Assembly (NCBI GenBank): GCA_020445665.1
Contig: JAGRGD010000225.1
Span: 1 to 63,804, forward strand
Origin: Rhodocyclaceae bacterium
Lineage (GTDB): Bacteria; Pseudomonadota; Gammaproteobacteria; Burkholderiales; Rhodocyclaceae
Length of the DNA: 63,804 nt
Reading direction: 5' to 3'
The notes under the pieces are model-generated. The model saw only the letters and a list, made by a program, of their open reading frames with translations. It did not search any database and was not told the origin of the DNA. Shown here one piece after another: positions 46,650-55,708 of the stretch; within the stretch, counting starts at the first letter, position 1, and each line of letters begins with the position of its first letter. Both the position numbers and the translations under genes were made by a program.

Positions 46650-47575
46650 TGGCTGAACCCCGTATCGAGAACGGCGTCGTCATCGACGACACCTTCGCCG
46701 AGGCCTTCCCGATGAAGGCCACGCGCCTGATCATCACGGCCCACAACCCCACCTGGGCGATGCACGCCGCGACGGCCACCACCGGCTTCGCCACCTCGGT
46801 CATCGCCTGCGGCTGCGAGGCCGGCATCGAGCGGGTGCTGTCGCCCGGGGAGACCCCCGACGGCCGGCCCGGCGTCGCGGTGCTGATCTTCTCCATGTCG
46901 GGCAAGGAGCTCGCCAAGCAGATCGAGCGACGGGTCGGCCAGTGCGTGCTGACCTGCCCGACGACGGCGGTGTACGCCGGCCTTGACGAGGGCGAGCCGG
47001 TGGCCCTCGGCCGCAATCTGCGCTTCTTCGGCGACGGCTGGCAGATCTCCAAGATGATCGACGGCAAACGCTACTGGCGGGTGCCGGTGATGGACGGCGA
47101 GTTCGTCGCCGAGGAGACCACGGCGGTCACCAAGGGGGTCGGCGGCGGCAACCTGCTGATCCTCGCCCGCGACACCGACACCGCGCTGGCGGCCGCGGAG
47201 GCCGGCGTGGCGGCGATGCGCTCGGTGCCCAACGTGATCATGCCCTTCCCCGGCGGGGTGGTCCGCTCCGGCTCCAAGGTCGGCAGCAAGTACCCGGCCC
47301 TGATGGCCTCCACCAACGACGCCTTCTGCCCGGCGCTGACGCCGCTGGCGAAGAAGTCCGAACTGTCCGACGAGGTACGCTGCGTGATGGAGATCGTGAT
47401 CGACGGCCTCACCGACGCCGACGTCTCCGCCGCCACCCGCGCCGGCATGGACGCCATCATCGCCCGCGGCAGTGCCGCCGGCGTGGTGCGCCTGTCCGCC
47501 GGCAACTACGGCGGCAAGCTGGGGCCTTTCCACTTTCATCTGCACAAGCTGCTGGACGGGGAGGGCGCCGCATGA
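46649..47575 (+). CDS. fhcD: Formylmethanofuran:H4MPT formyltransferase
   Basis: 308 aa. It moves the formyl group from formyl-H4MPT to the methylofuran carrier, before hydrolysis by FhcA. Recognised by IENGVVIDDTFAEAFPMKAT, AHNPTWAMHAATATTGFATS, GVGGGNLLILARDTDTALAA and LSAGNYGGKLGPFHFHLHKL. It overlaps fhcA by one base and fhcC by four. Confidence 0.97.
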   Translation: MAEPRIENGVVIDDTFAEAFPMKATRLIITAHNPTWAMHAATATTGFATSVIACGCEAGIERVLSPGETPDGRPGVAVLIFSMSGKELAKQIERRVGQCVLTCPTTAVYAGLDEGEPVALGRNLRFFGDGWQISKMIDGKRYWRVPVMDGEFVAEETTAVTKGVGGGNLLILARDTDTALAAAEAGVAAMRSVPNVIMPFPGGVVRSGSKVGSKYPALMASTNDAFCPALTPLAKKSELSDEVRCVMEIVIDGLTDADVSAATRAGMDAIIARGSAAGVVRLSAGNYGGKLGPFHFHLHKLLDGEGAA

Positions 47576-48390
47576 GCCAGGCCTGTCACCTGCGCCTGAA
47601 GCACGCCCTGCCGGTGGGCGTCGATGCGTCGACCCTGCTGCCGGAGCGGCTCGCAACCCTCTCCATCGACGAAATCGCCCGCCTGCCCCTGGAACTGGGG
47701 CGCGACCTGGTCGCCGTGGGCGATCTGTTCGACATTTCGCTGCGTGAGGCCGATGGCGTCGAACTGCGTTTCGAGGGGGACTGCCGCAAGCTGCATGGCG
47801 TCGGCCGGGCCATGGGCGAAGGCCGCCTGGTGGTGGACGGCCCGGTCGGCGACCAGGTCGGTGTCGAGATGCGCGGCGGCGAGATCCAGGTCTGCGGCGA
47901 CGCCGGTGACCTGGCCGGCGGCGCCATGGCCGGCGGCCGGCTCGAGATCGGCGGATCGGTCGGCGACTTCGCCGCCTCGACCCTGCCCGGTGCCATGGAC
48001 GGCATGCGCGGCGGGGTGCTGATCGTGCGCGGTGACGCCGGCGACCGCTTCGGCGACCGGATGCGCCGCGGCGTGGCGGTGGTCCACGGCCGCACCGGCG
48101 ACTTTCTCGCCTCGCGGATGGTGGCCGGCACGATCGCCCTGGCCGGCGAGACCGGCGAGCACCCGGGCCACGGCATGCGGCGCGGCACCCTGGTGTTCGC
48201 CGGCGCGCAGCCGCGGGTGCCCGACACCTTCTCCGCCACCCACCACGACACCCGCGTCTTCTGGGCCCTGATGGCCCGCAGCCTGGCCCCCTTCGGCGCG
48301 CCCTTCGACGGCCTCGCGGCACGCTGCCCGGCCCGGGTGGTCGGCGACCTGGGCGCCGACGGCAAGGGCGAGTGGATGCTGCCCGCCTGA
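47572..48390 (+). CDS. fhcC: Formyltransferase/hydrolase complex subunit C
   Basis: 272 aa. Structural subunit of the Fhc complex with a GltS-C-terminal-like beta-helix made of G-x-x-G repeats (GVEMRGGEIQVCGDAGDLAG, MAGGRLEIGGSVGDFAAS, MRRGVAVVHGRTGDFLASRM). It is the last gene of the fhc operon, with 49 nt before the Fae paralogue and an AGGAG ribosome binding site for the latter, so the next gene may still be co-transcribed. Confidence 0.95.
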   Translation: MSQACHLRLKHALPVGVDASTLLPERLATLSIDEIARLPLELGRDLVAVGDLFDISLREADGVELRFEGDCRKLHGVGRAMGEGRLVVDGPVGDQVGVEMRGGEIQVCGDAGDLAGGAMAGGRLEIGGSVGDFAASTLPGAMDGMRGGVLIVRGDAGDRFGDRMRRGVAVVHGRTGDFLASRMVAGTIALAGETGEHPGHGMRRGTLVFAGAQPRVPDTFSATHHDTRVFWALMARSLAPFGAPFDGLAARCPARVVGDLGADGKGEWMLPA

Positions 48391-48439
48391 CGCGTCGTCC
48401 CGCACGGATTTCCCGCAACGCCTCCCCTCAGGAGACCCC

Positions 48440-48976
48440 ATGATCGAGAAGTACGTTTTCCATGCCGGCGAAGCCACGGTGCTCGCCGCAGAAGGCCAGT
48501 GCACGGATGCCATGCCCGAGATCCTCATCGGCCGCAAGGACGGCCCGGTGGGTCAGGCCTTCGCGAACATGATGGCGCAGACCAAGGGCCACACCGCGAT
48601 GTTCGCCATCCGCGCCTGCAACCAGATGGTCCGCCCGGCGACCCTCATGGTGCCCAAGGTGACCCTCAAGGACACCGCCAACATCGATCTGTTCGGCGGC
48701 GTGGTCCAGGCGGCGACGGCCGATGCGGTGCTCGACTGCGTCATCGAGGGCATCATCCCCCGCGACATCGCCAACGACCTGTGCATCGTCAGCCTGGTGT
48801 GGATCGACCCGGGCTGCGCCAAGGATCCCAAGCTCGACAGGAAGGACATGTACCGCACCAACTACGAGGCCACCAAGCTGGCGATCCAGCGCGCCCTGGC
48901 CGACGAGCCGTCCTTCGACGAGCTGATTGCCAACCGCCACAAGATCCGCCACGACATGGACGACTGGAGCGACTGA
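48440..48976 (+). CDS. Fae paralogue lacking the catalytic histidine
   Basis: 178 aa. The Fae fold is clear: GHTAMFAIRACNQMVRPATL, MVPKVTLKDTANIDLFGGVV, GIIPRDIANDLCIVSLVWID and YRTNYEATKLAIQRALADE. In the true Fae at 25089 the catalytic histidine lies in VAHIDL. The aligned stretch here reads DAMPEI, so Met replaces His. It is therefore unlikely to condense formaldehyde with H4MPT by the usual mechanism. Fae paralogues of this sort occur in other methylotrophs with no settled function. The position after fhcC suggests a sensor or carrier for formaldehyde or H4MPT. Confidence 0.9.
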   Translation: MIEKYVFHAGEATVLAAEGQCTDAMPEILIGRKDGPVGQAFANMMAQTKGHTAMFAIRACNQMVRPATLMVPKVTLKDTANIDLFGGVVQAATADAVLDCVIEGIIPRDIANDLCIVSLVWIDPGCAKDPKLDRKDMYRTNYEATKLAIQRALADEPSFDELIANRHKIRHDMDDWSD

Positions 48977-48988
48977 GCTCGCCTCGAG

Positions 48989-49012
48989 CCGGCCCGCGGT
49001 CGCGGGCCGGTT
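48989..49012 (+). terminator. Possible terminator after the Fae paralogue
   Basis: CCGGCCCGCG and CGCGGGCCGG form a 10-bp inverted repeat around GT, starting 13 nt after the stop codon. The tail TTAGACTT is only partly T-rich, so it may terminate weakly. pabBC starts 15 nt beyond the stem. Confidence 0.5.
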
Positions 49013-49024
49013 AGACTTCGCGCT

Positions 49025-50896
49025 ATGGACTGCTTCGCCCTCCTCGACGACTGCGCCGCCACCGACGCGGCGCCCACCAGCCGCCTCTACACCGGCTTCC
49101 GGCGCGAGGTCCGCTGCGGCGACCCGGCCACCCTCGATGCGGTCTGCGCCGACGTGGACACCGCCCTGCGCGGCGGCCTGCACGCCGTCGTGCTGGCCGA
49201 CTACGAATGGGGCGCGCGCCTGATCGGCGCCGGCCATGAGGCCATCGCGCCGGCGGATGCCGGCGCGCTGCGCTTCCTGCTGTTCGAGCGACTCGACCAT
49301 CTCGATGCGCGGGCGGTGGACAGCTGGCTGGCCGAGCGGGAGCATGGCGAATCCGGCGGGCCGGCGGCCGAGCCCGCCCCGGCGGGCATCCTCGACGTGG
49401 TGCCGAGCGTCGACCGCGGCGCCTTCTGCGACGCCATCGCCCGCATTCACGCCGCGATCACCGCCGGCGAGACCTACCAGGTCAACTACACCTACCGTCT
49501 CGATTTCCGCAGCTACGGCTCGCCGCTGGCCCTCTACCGCCGCCTGCGGGCGCGCCAGCCGGTGGGCTTCGGCGCCTTCATCGCGTTGCCGGCGGGGGAG
49601 GGCGCGACCCACGTTCTGTCGTGCTCGCCCGAACTGTTCCTGAAGAACGAGGGCGGGCGGCTGTCGGCGCGGCCGATGAAGGGCACCGCCTCCCGCGCCC
49701 GGGTCGCCGAGGGCGACAGCGAGATCGCGCGGATGCTCGCCGAGGACACCAAGAACCGCGCCGAGAACCTGATGATCGTGGACCTGCTGCGCAACGACCT
49801 CGGCCGCATCGCCGAGACTGGCAGCGTGAAGGTGCCGGCGCTGTTCTCGGTCGAGCCCTACCAGACCGTGTTCCAGATGACCTCGACCATCGAGGCGCGG
49901 CTGCCGCCGGCCACCGGTTTCGCCGAGCTGGTCCGGGCCCTTTTTCCCTGCGGCTCGATCACCGGCGCGCCCAAGCACCGCACGATGCAGATCATCGCCG
50001 CGCTCGAGACCACCCCCCGTGGCCTCTACACCGGCAGCATCGGCTGGCTGGATGCCCCTGCGGGCGACGCCGCCTGTGGGGATTTCTGCCTGTCGGTGGC
50101 GATCCGCACGGTGACCCTCGACGCTGCCACCGACGGGCTGGCGCGGGGCCAGCTGGGTATCGGCGCCGGCATCACGATCGACAGCCGGGCCGGAGAGGAG
50201 TACGAGGAGTGCGTGCTCAAGGCCCGCTTCCTGACCGGCCTCGACCCCGGCTTCTACCTCTTCGAGACCATGCACGCGACCCGCGCCGGTGGCGTGCGTC
50301 ACCTGGACCGTCACCTCGCCCGGCTGGCCGCCAGCGCGGCGCGGCTCGGCTTCGACTGCAACGTGGCCCACATCGGCGAGGTGGCCGCATCCCAGGCCCG
50401 CGGCCTGCCCGCCGTCGGCGCCAGCCGCCTGCGCCTGGCCCTGCACCGGGACGGCCGCTTCGACCTGGTCGTCGCGCCGCTGGACGAGATCCCGCGGGAC
50501 GCGGACGGCCGGGTCGGCCTGCTGGTGGCGAGCGACCCGATCGACGGCAGCGACCCCTTCCTGGCCCACAAGACCACCCTGCGCCAGCGCTACGACCTGG
50601 CCCTGCAGCAGGCCATGGCCCAGGGCGCCTTCGACGTGCTCTTCATCAACCGCGCCGGCCACCTCACCGAGGGGGCGCGCAGCAACGTCTTCGTCCGCCT
50701 CGACGGTGCCTGGTACACGCCGCCGCTGGGCGACGGCCTGCTGCCCGGCGTGATGCGCAGCGTCCTGCTCGACGACCCGGCCTATGGCGCCAGCGAGCGC
50801 CCCCTGACCCTCGTCGACCTGGACCGGGCCGAAGCCATCCTGGTGTGCAATGCGCTGCGCGGCGCGCTGCCGGCCCAGATCACCGGGGCCTGCTGA
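49025..50896 (+). CDS. pabBC: Fused aminodeoxychorismate synthase component I and 4-amino-4-deoxychorismate lyase
   Basis: 623 aa, two enzymes in one chain. Residues about 1-400 are PabB (chorismate-binding fold: GETYQVNYTYRLDFRSYGSP, MKGTASRARV, NLMIVDLLRNDLGRIAETGS, CGSITGAPKHRTMQIIAALE). Residues about 400-623 are PabC, fold-type IV PLP (LFETMHATRAGGVRHLDRHL, FINRAGHLTEGARSNVFVRL, GDGLLPGVMRSVLL). Together they convert chorismate and glutamine-derived ammonia to para-aminobenzoate. The separate amidotransferase PabA is not in the window. para-Aminobenzoate is the substrate of beta-RFAP synthase (19040), so this gene may serve H4MPT as well as folate. It shares TGATG with the next gene. Confidence 0.93.
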   Translation: MDCFALLDDCAATDAAPTSRLYTGFRREVRCGDPATLDAVCADVDTALRGGLHAVVLADYEWGARLIGAGHEAIAPADAGALRFLLFERLDHLDARAVDSWLAEREHGESGGPAAEPAPAGILDVVPSVDRGAFCDAIARIHAAITAGETYQVNYTYRLDFRSYGSPLALYRRLRARQPVGFGAFIALPAGEGATHVLSCSPELFLKNEGGRLSARPMKGTASRARVAEGDSEIARMLAEDTKNRAENLMIVDLLRNDLGRIAETGSVKVPALFSVEPYQTVFQMTSTIEARLPPATGFAELVRALFPCGSITGAPKHRTMQIIAALETTPRGLYTGSIGWLDAPAGDAACGDFCLSVAIRTVTLDAATDGLARGQLGIGAGITIDSRAGEEYEECVLKARFLTGLDPGFYLFETMHATRAGGVRHLDRHLARLAASAARLGFDCNVAHIGEVAASQARGLPAVGASRLRLALHRDGRFDLVVAPLDEIPRDADGRVGLLVASDPIDGSDPFLAHKTTLRQRYDLALQQAMAQGAFDVLFINRAGHLTEGARSNVFVRLDGAWYTPPLGDGLLPGVMRSVLLDDPAYGASERPLTLVDLDRAEAILVCNALRGALPAQITGAC

Positions 50897-51564
50897 TGCG
50901 CCTCGCCCTGTTCGACCTCGACCACACCCTGATCCCCTTCGATTCGACCATGGTGTGGCTGCGCTATCTGGTCGACGCAGGCGAGGTTGACGCCGGGCGG
51001 GACGAGGCCTACCTGGACTGCTGTCGCCAGTACGTCGCCGGTGAACTCGACGTGGCGGCACTGCACACCTGCGCCCTGGCGCCGCTGGCCCGCCGCACGA
51101 TGGACGAGGTGGGCGACTGGCAGGCGCGTTTCGGCCGCGACGTCCTCGCCACCGAACTGCCCGAGGCCGCGGTTCGACTGGTCGAGCGCCACCTTGCCCG
51201 CGGCGACACCTGCTGCCTCGTCACCAACACCACCGACGTGGTCGCCGAGCCCTTCGCCCGCGCCCTCGGCGTGCCCCACCTGATCGCCAGCCGCATCCGT
51301 CGCGAAGGCGAATGCCTGACCGGCGAGATCGACGGTGAGCCCTGCCACGGCTTCGGCAAGGTGCGCCTCGTCAGCGCCTGGCTGGCCGGGCAGGGCCTCT
51401 CCTGGGATCGTCTCGACTGGAGCGGCTTCTACTCCGACTCGATCAGTGACCTGCCGCTGCTGAGCTTCGTCCGGGAGCCGGTGGCGGTGGCGCCGGATGC
51501 CGCGCTCCGGGCCCATGCCGGCCGGGAGGGCTGGCGGGTGGTGGACGCACTCGCAGCCATCTGA
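50896..51564 (+). CDS. HAD-superfamily phosphatase (SerB-like, subfamily IB)
   Basis: 222 aa. HAD motif I is LALFDLDHTLIPFDS with nucleophile D8 and general acid D10. Motif II is VTNTTD. Motif III/IV is K in HGFGKVRLVSAW and YSDSISDLPLL. Length and cap match the HAD-IB family related to phosphoserine phosphatase. It shares TGATG with pabBC, so it is translationally coupled. A phosphatase is needed in several cofactor routes, but the substrate is not identifiable. Confidence 0.87.
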   Translation: MRLALFDLDHTLIPFDSTMVWLRYLVDAGEVDAGRDEAYLDCCRQYVAGELDVAALHTCALAPLARRTMDEVGDWQARFGRDVLATELPEAAVRLVERHLARGDTCCLVTNTTDVVAEPFARALGVPHLIASRIRREGECLTGEIDGEPCHGFGKVRLVSAWLAGQGLSWDRLDWSGFYSDSISDLPLLSFVREPVAVAPDAALRAHAGREGWRVVDALAAI

Positions 51565-51624
51565 CCGGGCCGGAGCCGCGGCTGACGTATCCTGTCCTTA
51601 CGAGGACCAAGGAACGGATCGGTC

Positions 51625-52488
51625 GTGACCCGGAAGGACCCAACGGCGTCGGCATGGCAACACGCCGCCCGGGCCGTGCGGCGCAGCCGCGCACCCGGCT
51701 GGCTGGTGGCGCTGGCCAAGCTCGGCTACGTCTCGCGCGGGCTGGTATACCTGATCGTCGGCGCGCTGGCGACGATGCGCGCGGTGGGTGTCGGCGGTGC
51801 CGCCGCGGACAGCCGCGACGCGCTGCTGCACCTGCCGGGTACGCCGCTCGGGACCGGTGCCCTGTGGCTGATTGCGGCGGGGCTTGTCGGCTACGCGGTC
51901 TGGCGGCTGTGCCAGTCGCTGCTCGACGCGGACGGGCGCGGCCGTGGCTGGCAGGCCCTGGCCTTGCGCTTCGCCTTCTTCGTCAGTGCGCTGACCCACC
52001 TCGGCCTGGCGATCTTCGCCGCCTGGCTGGCCACCGATCCGTTTTCGGCCGGCAGCGGTGACGGCGGCAGCAGTGCCCGGGAATGGTCGGCGCGGGCCTT
52101 GTCGTGGCCTGCGGGGCCTTGGATCGTCGCAGGGGCGGGCGGCCTCGTAGCGGCCGCGGGCGCGTCCCACATCAAGGCCAGCTTCGGCCGGGCCTTCGCC
52201 GAACGCTTCATCGTCGGCCCCCGCTTGCTGGCCTGGCTGGCGCCGGTCTGCAAGTTCGGGCTGGTGGCCCGGGGTGTGGCCCTGCTGCTGGCGGGCGCCT
52301 TCGTCACCTATGCCGGGCTGGCCCACGATCCGGCCGGGGCGGGCGGCCTGCGCGAGGTGCTGCTCACGCTGGCGCGCCAGCCCTTCGGCATGGCCCTGCT
52401 CGGCATCATGGGCGCGGGCCTGACGGCCTTCGGCCTCTACAGCCTTTTCGAGGCCGCGTTCCGCAGGGTGGACGGCCCGCCGATGTGA
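51625..52488 (+). CDS. DUF1206 family membrane protein
   Basis: 287 aa from a GTG start. Three repeated two-helix units typical of DUF1206 are visible: LAKLGYVSRGLVYLIVGALA, LRFAFFVSALTHLGLAIFAA and VCKFGLVARGVALLLAGAFV, each about 80 residues apart. Function is unknown. It is 60 nt downstream of the HAD gene and convergent with the PEP-CTERM gene, with 4 nt between stops. Confidence 0.85.
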   Translation: MTRKDPTASAWQHAARAVRRSRAPGWLVALAKLGYVSRGLVYLIVGALATMRAVGVGGAAADSRDALLHLPGTPLGTGALWLIAAGLVGYAVWRLCQSLLDADGRGRGWQALALRFAFFVSALTHLGLAIFAAWLATDPFSAGSGDGGSSAREWSARALSWPAGPWIVAGAGGLVAAAGASHIKASFGRAFAERFIVGPRLLAWLAPVCKFGLVARGVALLLAGAFVTYAGLAHDPAGAGGLREVLLTLARQPFGMALLGIMGAGLTAFGLYSLFEAAFRRVDGPPM

Positions 52489-52492
52489 GGCA

Positions 52493-55099
52493 TTAGCGGC
52501 GCGCCCGGGCGAGCCGCCGCTGGCCGCGTGCGCGGGTGACGAGCAGCGCGGACAGGGCCAGTGCGACGAGCGCCAGCATGCCGGGCTCGGGCACCGTGGC
52601 CTCGGCGATCGTCAGGCGGAAGATCTCCACCATCTGGCCGCCGATGAGATCGCTGACGATGGCCGTCGAGGCGACGAAGCCGCTGGCGAGACCCAGGAAG
52701 CTCTGGCTGGCGAACATGCCGTCGATGCCGTCGGCCAGCCCGGACACGATCAGGTCGAAGTGGGCCGGTCCGGTCGGCACGAGGGTCGACAGATCCACCA
52801 GCAGGTCGCCATCGAGCACGGCCTGATTGACATCGAAGGCGCCGTAGCTGTTACCCCGGTCGATGCCATGCACCGCGAAGTCGAGGGTCGCGCCGACGTC
52901 GAGGAAGAGCAGGTCGCCGATCGCAGCGAGCGAGCGATCGAGCGCGACGGTGCCGAGCCCGAACAGGGTGCCGCCGTTGGAGCTGAAGCCGACCCGCAGG
53001 CCGCCGTCGATCGACAGTTCGCTGTCCGTCAGTCGCAGCTCGCCGCTGCCGCTCGGGAAGCCGGGGCCGACGAAGGCGTCGCCGGCGACGGTCATCGTGA
53101 CCGCCTCGAGGGCGAGCAGGCCCTGGGTCGGTGCTGCGGCGAATGCGTTGAACGCGGCGACCTGCAGGTCGCCCGAGAGCTGGGCCGTGGCATTGCGGAT
53201 CGTGGCGATGCCGGTGGCGCCCGAGCCCTGGCCGATGGTCAGGTTCCGGGCGGTCAGGTTGGCGCCGTCGAGGTGCATTTCACCGATCGCGCTGGCCTGG
53301 CCGCCGGAGCCGGCCCCGATCGTGATGTCGCGTATGCTCAGCGCGCCCCCGTTGGCAAATACGCGTCCCTCGGCGTGGCTCGTTGCCTGGCCGCCAATGC
53401 CGGAGAAGGCCTGGCCGATGACGAGGTCGGCCGTCGGGGAAGCCACGTTGACTGCCTCCAGGCTCAGCCTGCCGTCGGCGCGAGCCGCGTCCTGCACCGG
53501 GTTGGCCGTGGTGTCCAGAATCGTGCTGCGACCGACGACGATGAGGCCGCCCACCTCCAGCGAGCCGCCGTTCAGTTGGCCGGTGCCGAGGCCGGTGGGG
53601 TTGCTGCCGGGCGTCGTCGCGGTGGAGAAATTGCTGCTCGCCGCGCCGACGTTGAAACTGTTGGCGCTGGTCACCCGTGCGTCCCGGGTGATCAGTCGGC
53701 CGATGCCGGTTCCGACATGGGTTGCCGTACCGACATCGATCGAGGAGAAGCCGGTGACGTCGCCCAGGCTGGTGACATCGCCCGTCGCACGGGCGCCGGT
53801 GCCAGTCACTTGATTGTTGTTCGCCAGGCCTTCGCTGACGCCGATGCGCAGGGCGCTGTTGCTGCCGGCGCCGGCGATGCCGCCGGTGCCGGCAGCCAGC
53901 GTGCCGTTGGCCGACATGTCGTTCAGCACCGTGCCCTGGACGACACCGATCCGGTAGCGGTTGAATCCGGCCACGCCGGAAACGGCTGCAGTGCCCGTGG
54001 CGCTGCCGGCGCCGGCGCTGCCGAGCCCGAGCGAGAGCGCATGGCCGACCTCAAGGGTGTCGGTGCCGTCTCCGCGGACCAGGACACCCGACAGGTCGGC
54101 CCTGCCGGTCGCCTGCTGGCCGCCATTGGCCAGCGTGGTGCCGATGTCCACCGAGCCGTTGGTGTTCAGTGTGCCGCTGCCAATGGAGAGGGTTCCGGTC
54201 GCGGTGGACGAGCCATTGGCGCCGAGCGTGCTGCCGACCGCGACGTCGCCCACCGGGTTCACCGCGGTGTCGATGGCGCCGGCATTGACGACGCCTGTGG
54301 CGGTGCCGCCGTCGGCGAGGCCGATCGTGATGCTCGGTGCGAAGGTGCCGTTGCGGAAATCGTCGGTCGTGATGGCGCCGCTGACGTCCAGCCGGCCGCT
54401 GGCGGTGGCCGTGCCCCCGCTGGCACGGCCGACCGTCATCGCGCCGCCGGTCAGGTGGAGGTCGCCGCCGTCGATCGTGACCTGCCCGGTGGCGCGGGTC
54501 GTCGCGTCGCTGCCGAAATCGGTGCCAATGACCGGGGTGCCGGTGAGGTCGCCGCCGGTGACGGTCACCGTGCCGTCGGCAGTGGCGCCGGTGGCGTTGG
54601 TGGTTGCGCCGACCCGGAGCGCGGTGTCGAGCGTGATGGGAGCACCCGTGGTGGCGACGGTGCCGTTAGCGGTGGCGGCGGCACCTGAGTTTGCGACGAC
54701 GCTGCCCGCCGTCATGCCGTTCGCCCGGATGCCGTCGCCGGCGGCCGTGATCGAGCCGTTGGCGCTCGCGACGTTGCCGCCGGCAACCCCGACGCGGGTG
54801 TCGAACAGGCTCCGCAGCAGGCCCATGGTGCCTTCGAGGAAACCGGAGACGGCGCTGCCGCTGCCGTCCTCCGCGCCGACATCGAGGCTGCGGGCCGTCG
54901 CATCCGCCGCGTAACTCGCGGTGCCGCCGTTGTTGATGCGCGCGTCGTCTGTAGGGGTCGGCACGCTCGAAGGCAGCCAGCTTGTTGCCGTGTGCCAGTC
55001 GCCGCTGGCGGCGTTCCACACGACCGGCGCCGCCTGGGCGGCGGGTACGGCGAGGGCCAGGCAAAGGCACAGGGGGCGGAGGCGGAATGTCGGCGCCAT
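52493..55099 (-). CDS. Large exported beta-helix protein with PEP-CTERM anchor
   Basis: 868 aa from MAPTFRLRPLCLCLALAVPA, with a signal peptide cut near AAQAAP. The body is glycine/threonine/serine-rich with dozens of short beta-type repeats (TGTLSIGSGTLNTNGSVDIG, GQATSHAEGRVFANGGALSI), like autotransporter passenger or surface-adhesion proteins. The C-terminal VPEPGMLALVALALSALLVT followed by RARGQRR is a PEP-CTERM sorting signal, recognised by exosortase and usually linked to exopolysaccharide production. No exosortase gene lies in the window. It has no visible catalytic motif. Confidence 0.82.
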   Translation of the reverse strand: MAPTFRLRPLCLCLALAVPAAQAAPVVWNAASGDWHTATSWLPSSVPTPTDDARINNGGTASYAADATARSLDVGAEDGSGSAVSGFLEGTMGLLRSLFDTRVGVAGGNVASANGSITAAGDGIRANGMTAGSVVANSGAAATANGTVATTGAPITLDTALRVGATTNATGATADGTVTVTGGDLTGTPVIGTDFGSDATTRATGQVTIDGGDLHLTGGAMTVGRASGGTATASGRLDVSGAITTDDFRNGTFAPSITIGLADGGTATGVVNAGAIDTAVNPVGDVAVGSTLGANGSSTATGTLSIGSGTLNTNGSVDIGTTLANGGQQATGRADLSGVLVRGDGTDTLEVGHALSLGLGSAGAGSATGTAAVSGVAGFNRYRIGVVQGTVLNDMSANGTLAAGTGGIAGAGSNSALRIGVSEGLANNNQVTGTGARATGDVTSLGDVTGFSSIDVGTATHVGTGIGRLITRDARVTSANSFNVGAASSNFSTATTPGSNPTGLGTGQLNGGSLEVGGLIVVGRSTILDTTANPVQDAARADGRLSLEAVNVASPTADLVIGQAFSGIGGQATSHAEGRVFANGGALSIRDITIGAGSGGQASAIGEMHLDGANLTARNLTIGQGSGATGIATIRNATAQLSGDLQVAAFNAFAAAPTQGLLALEAVTMTVAGDAFVGPGFPSGSGELRLTDSELSIDGGLRVGFSSNGGTLFGLGTVALDRSLAAIGDLLFLDVGATLDFAVHGIDRGNSYGAFDVNQAVLDGDLLVDLSTLVPTGPAHFDLIVSGLADGIDGMFASQSFLGLASGFVASTAIVSDLIGGQMVEIFRLTIAEATVPEPGMLALVALALSALLVTRARGQRRLARARR

Positions 55100-55345
55100 G
55101 ATTGTCTCTCCGTGTGGTCTTGTCCGGGGTGGGTTGCAAGATCGGCGCCGGAGGGTTCCAAGTGATTCATTTTTCGTGCGAGTTGTCAGCGCGGCGTCAT
55201 GCGCTGGCGCCGACTGTAAGATCCGTCGACGGGTCGTGAGTCCGGCGTGGCGACCCGATGACAAGACGATGCCGGGTTCGCGTGGCGGCGCGGAACCCGG
55301 CAACGGAGGGGGCAGTGCGTGGGGGCCGTGGGGTGGCCAGGGGTG

Positions 55346-55564
55346 TCAGCGGCGGGAGCCCAGCGCGAACACGAGGCCGCCGGCGACGATGATCGCGAGG
55401 CCGGCCCACAGGGGTACGTTCACGTCCTTGCGTTCCTCGACGCTCAGTTCCACCGGGCCGACCTTCACCGGCGTGTGCTCTTCGGTATACGAGAAGCCGC
55501 CGTAGGCGACTGCCAGCACGCCGCTCACGAGCAGGGCGATGGCGATGAGTTTGCTGCCGTTCAT
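55346..55564 (-). CDS. Small two-helix membrane protein of unknown function
   Basis: 72 aa. Two hydrophobic segments flank a short polar region: IAIALLVSGVLAVAYGGFSY and LWAGLAIIVAGGLVFALG, with SVEERKDVNVP between. The pattern resembles small conserved membrane proteins such as the DUF3185 type, but I do not claim the family. The start has an AGAACCCC region upstream with GGAG. Confidence 0.65.
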   Translation of the reverse strand: MNGSKLIAIALLVSGVLAVAYGGFSYTEEHTPVKVGPVELSVEERKDVNVPLWAGLAIIVAGGLVFALGSRR

Positions 55565-55708
55565 GGGGTTCTCCGATTTCCAGGAAGCCGCGGTGCGGCG
55601 ACAGGTCCATTGGGCGCCTGCGACGCCGGCGTGCGTGTAGGACGATGCCGGCCCGCCCTGACGGTCGATGCCGATTCGGGAGGCGGGGCGGAGAATCGGG
55701 AGGGTGGC

